64,000 nt of DNA, from the NCBI RefSeq assembly GCF_030247185.1, contig NC_080572.1:131852262-131916261 (forward strand). The letters are read 5' to 3'. Made by a program: the position numbers and the translations under genes. Shown here one piece after another: positions 63,370 through 64,000 of the stretch (position 1 is its first letter; the number at the start of each line of letters is the position of its first letter). Below the pieces are notes generated by a model. That model was not told the origin of the DNA. It saw only the letters and a list, made by a program, of their open reading frames with translations, and ran no database searches. The DNA is from Malaya genurostris (Eukaryota > Arthropoda > Insecta > Diptera > Culicidae).

Positions 63370-63640
63370 AACATAAATCATATGATGATGGTAAACAACA
63401 AAAAATCAGAGCGAGAGGCGTCGGCACATGCATGATACCCTAAAAGAGATTACTGAAACAATTGGGTGTGATACTTGACGAGAAGCTTAGTTTCGGCAAG
63501 CACGTGGAATATGCCTGTAAACGTGCTTCAAAGGCGATCTCGCGAATGATGGCCAATAGTTCGCCGGTGCGTTCCAGCAAACGCAGGTTGCTGGCAGGAG
63601 ATACAGTTTCAATCCTCAGGTACGGCAGCCCGGTATGTTT
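63370..63640 (+). pseudogene. R1-clade LINE ORF2 fragment (thumb region)
   Basis: LKQLGVILDEKLSFGKHVEY, ACKRASKAISRMMANSSPVR and RLLAGDTVSILRYGSPV match 17935-18150 of the R1 copy at 17.6 kb. It stops abruptly at CGGTATG. It may be the older R1 copy into which the 61350-63356 element inserted. Confidence 0.7.
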
Positions 63641-63877
63641 ATCAATTGTTTATTTCCGATATAGAATTTTATTTCCGATATAGAATTAAAAATCTTTTTT
63701 CGAATCAAATCCCCATATGTTATAGCATACATCTTTAAATCTTTTACTTCAAAATTTCTTTTTCTACTAGACCTACTGATATCGACTTTAAAACTTCAAG
63801 ATTTCTGAGTCGATTTTCAAAGTGATTACATTACATTCTATATGAGAAAGGCAAAAATATACCAAACATTGTCCAAG
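63641..63877. other. Unassigned sequence with Family A tail
   Basis: A direct repeat ATTTCCGATATAGAATT occurs at about 63651 and 63671. Bases 63806-63852 end CTATATGAGAAAGGC, a Family A 3' terminus. Confidence 0.4.
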
Positions 63878-64000
63878 GGGGTAGTTTAGAATCATCTTTA
63901 AGATCTTACTTTGAATGCGCTGAAGCCTAAGTTTGTGCGTTCGCGCACATCTTCGCCAAACAGGGACTGCGTATTCAATTGCGGGGTAGATGATTTGTTT
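63878..64000 (-). pseudogene. Jockey-clade LINE ORF2 fragment (Jockey-3), cut by window end
   Basis: The minus strand matches 55336-55458 of Jockey-1 with only a few differences: IIYPAIEYAVPVWR, ARTHKLRLQRIQSKILKMI. The element runs out of the window at 64000. On its 3' side the match stops at about 63878, so this copy is 3'-truncated or interrupted there. Confidence 0.8.

Overview
ORGANISM. The window looks like nuclear DNA of a mosquito, most likely a culicine (Aedes/Culex-like). The reasons are two spliced exons that read as the insect olfactory co-receptor Ir25a, a dense mix of mosquito-type transposons (R1-, Jockey- and RTE-clade LINEs, BEL/Pao and Ty3/gypsy LTR elements, mariner and DD41D-type transposons, tRNA-derived SINEs), and AT-rich non-coding sequence. 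There are no bacterial operons. The species call is inference.

LAYOUT. 1-5.5 kb: a histone-promoter-like repeat, a large non-coding repeat (called Family A here) split by a 1.2-kb TIR element, and decayed histone-gene-like units. 5.5-9.1 kb: a broken Ty3/gypsy element. 9.1-11.1 kb: an internally deleted R1 LINE. 11.4-12.4 kb: a deleted DD41D transposon. 12.4-16.3 kb: a decayed minus-strand Jockey LINE interrupted by a piece of another LINE. 16.5-22.3 kb: Family A, then R1 LINE copies, one split by an RTE-like LINE with a clear target duplication. 24.6-25.9 kb: a tandem array of about 118-bp units next to a histone-type promoter. 26.27-26.80 kb: Ir25a exons, the only recognised host protein-coding gene, on the minus strand. 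27.1-30.1 kb: a mariner split by Family A, which itself carries a small MITE. 30.3-42.8 kb: one BEL/Pao element apparently blown apart by at least six nested insertions. 42.9-48 kb: Family A, a minus-strand RTE-clade LINE, and a LINE 3' end. 48.6-51.5 kb: Family A inserted in a second copy of the start-of-window repeat, a histone-like stem-loop, and an H2A pseudogene with a divergent TATA pair. 51.5-55.8 kb: a nearly complete Jockey LINE with a 15-bp target duplication and a SINE inside ORF1. 56.0-58.3 kb: the second copy of a 2.2-kb composite transposon. 58.3-61.3 kb: an endonuclease-like remnant, a histone-like stem-loop, a near-perfect 182-bp-arm inverted repeat and histone-type spacer. 61.3-63.4 kb: an R1 copy with the structure expected of twin priming. 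63.9-64 kb: the edge of another Jockey copy.

HOW IT FITS TOGETHER. The host content is part of one receptor gene whose introns seem to have been inflated by mobile DNA. The histone-like fragments (H2A pseudogene, possible H4 remnants, 3' stem-loops, TATA/CCAAT promoters) look like scattered relics of a histone repeat. Two Jockey elements start at the expected transcription start of histone-like promoters. All transposon genes seen are broken. Motifs were read by eye; no database search was run.
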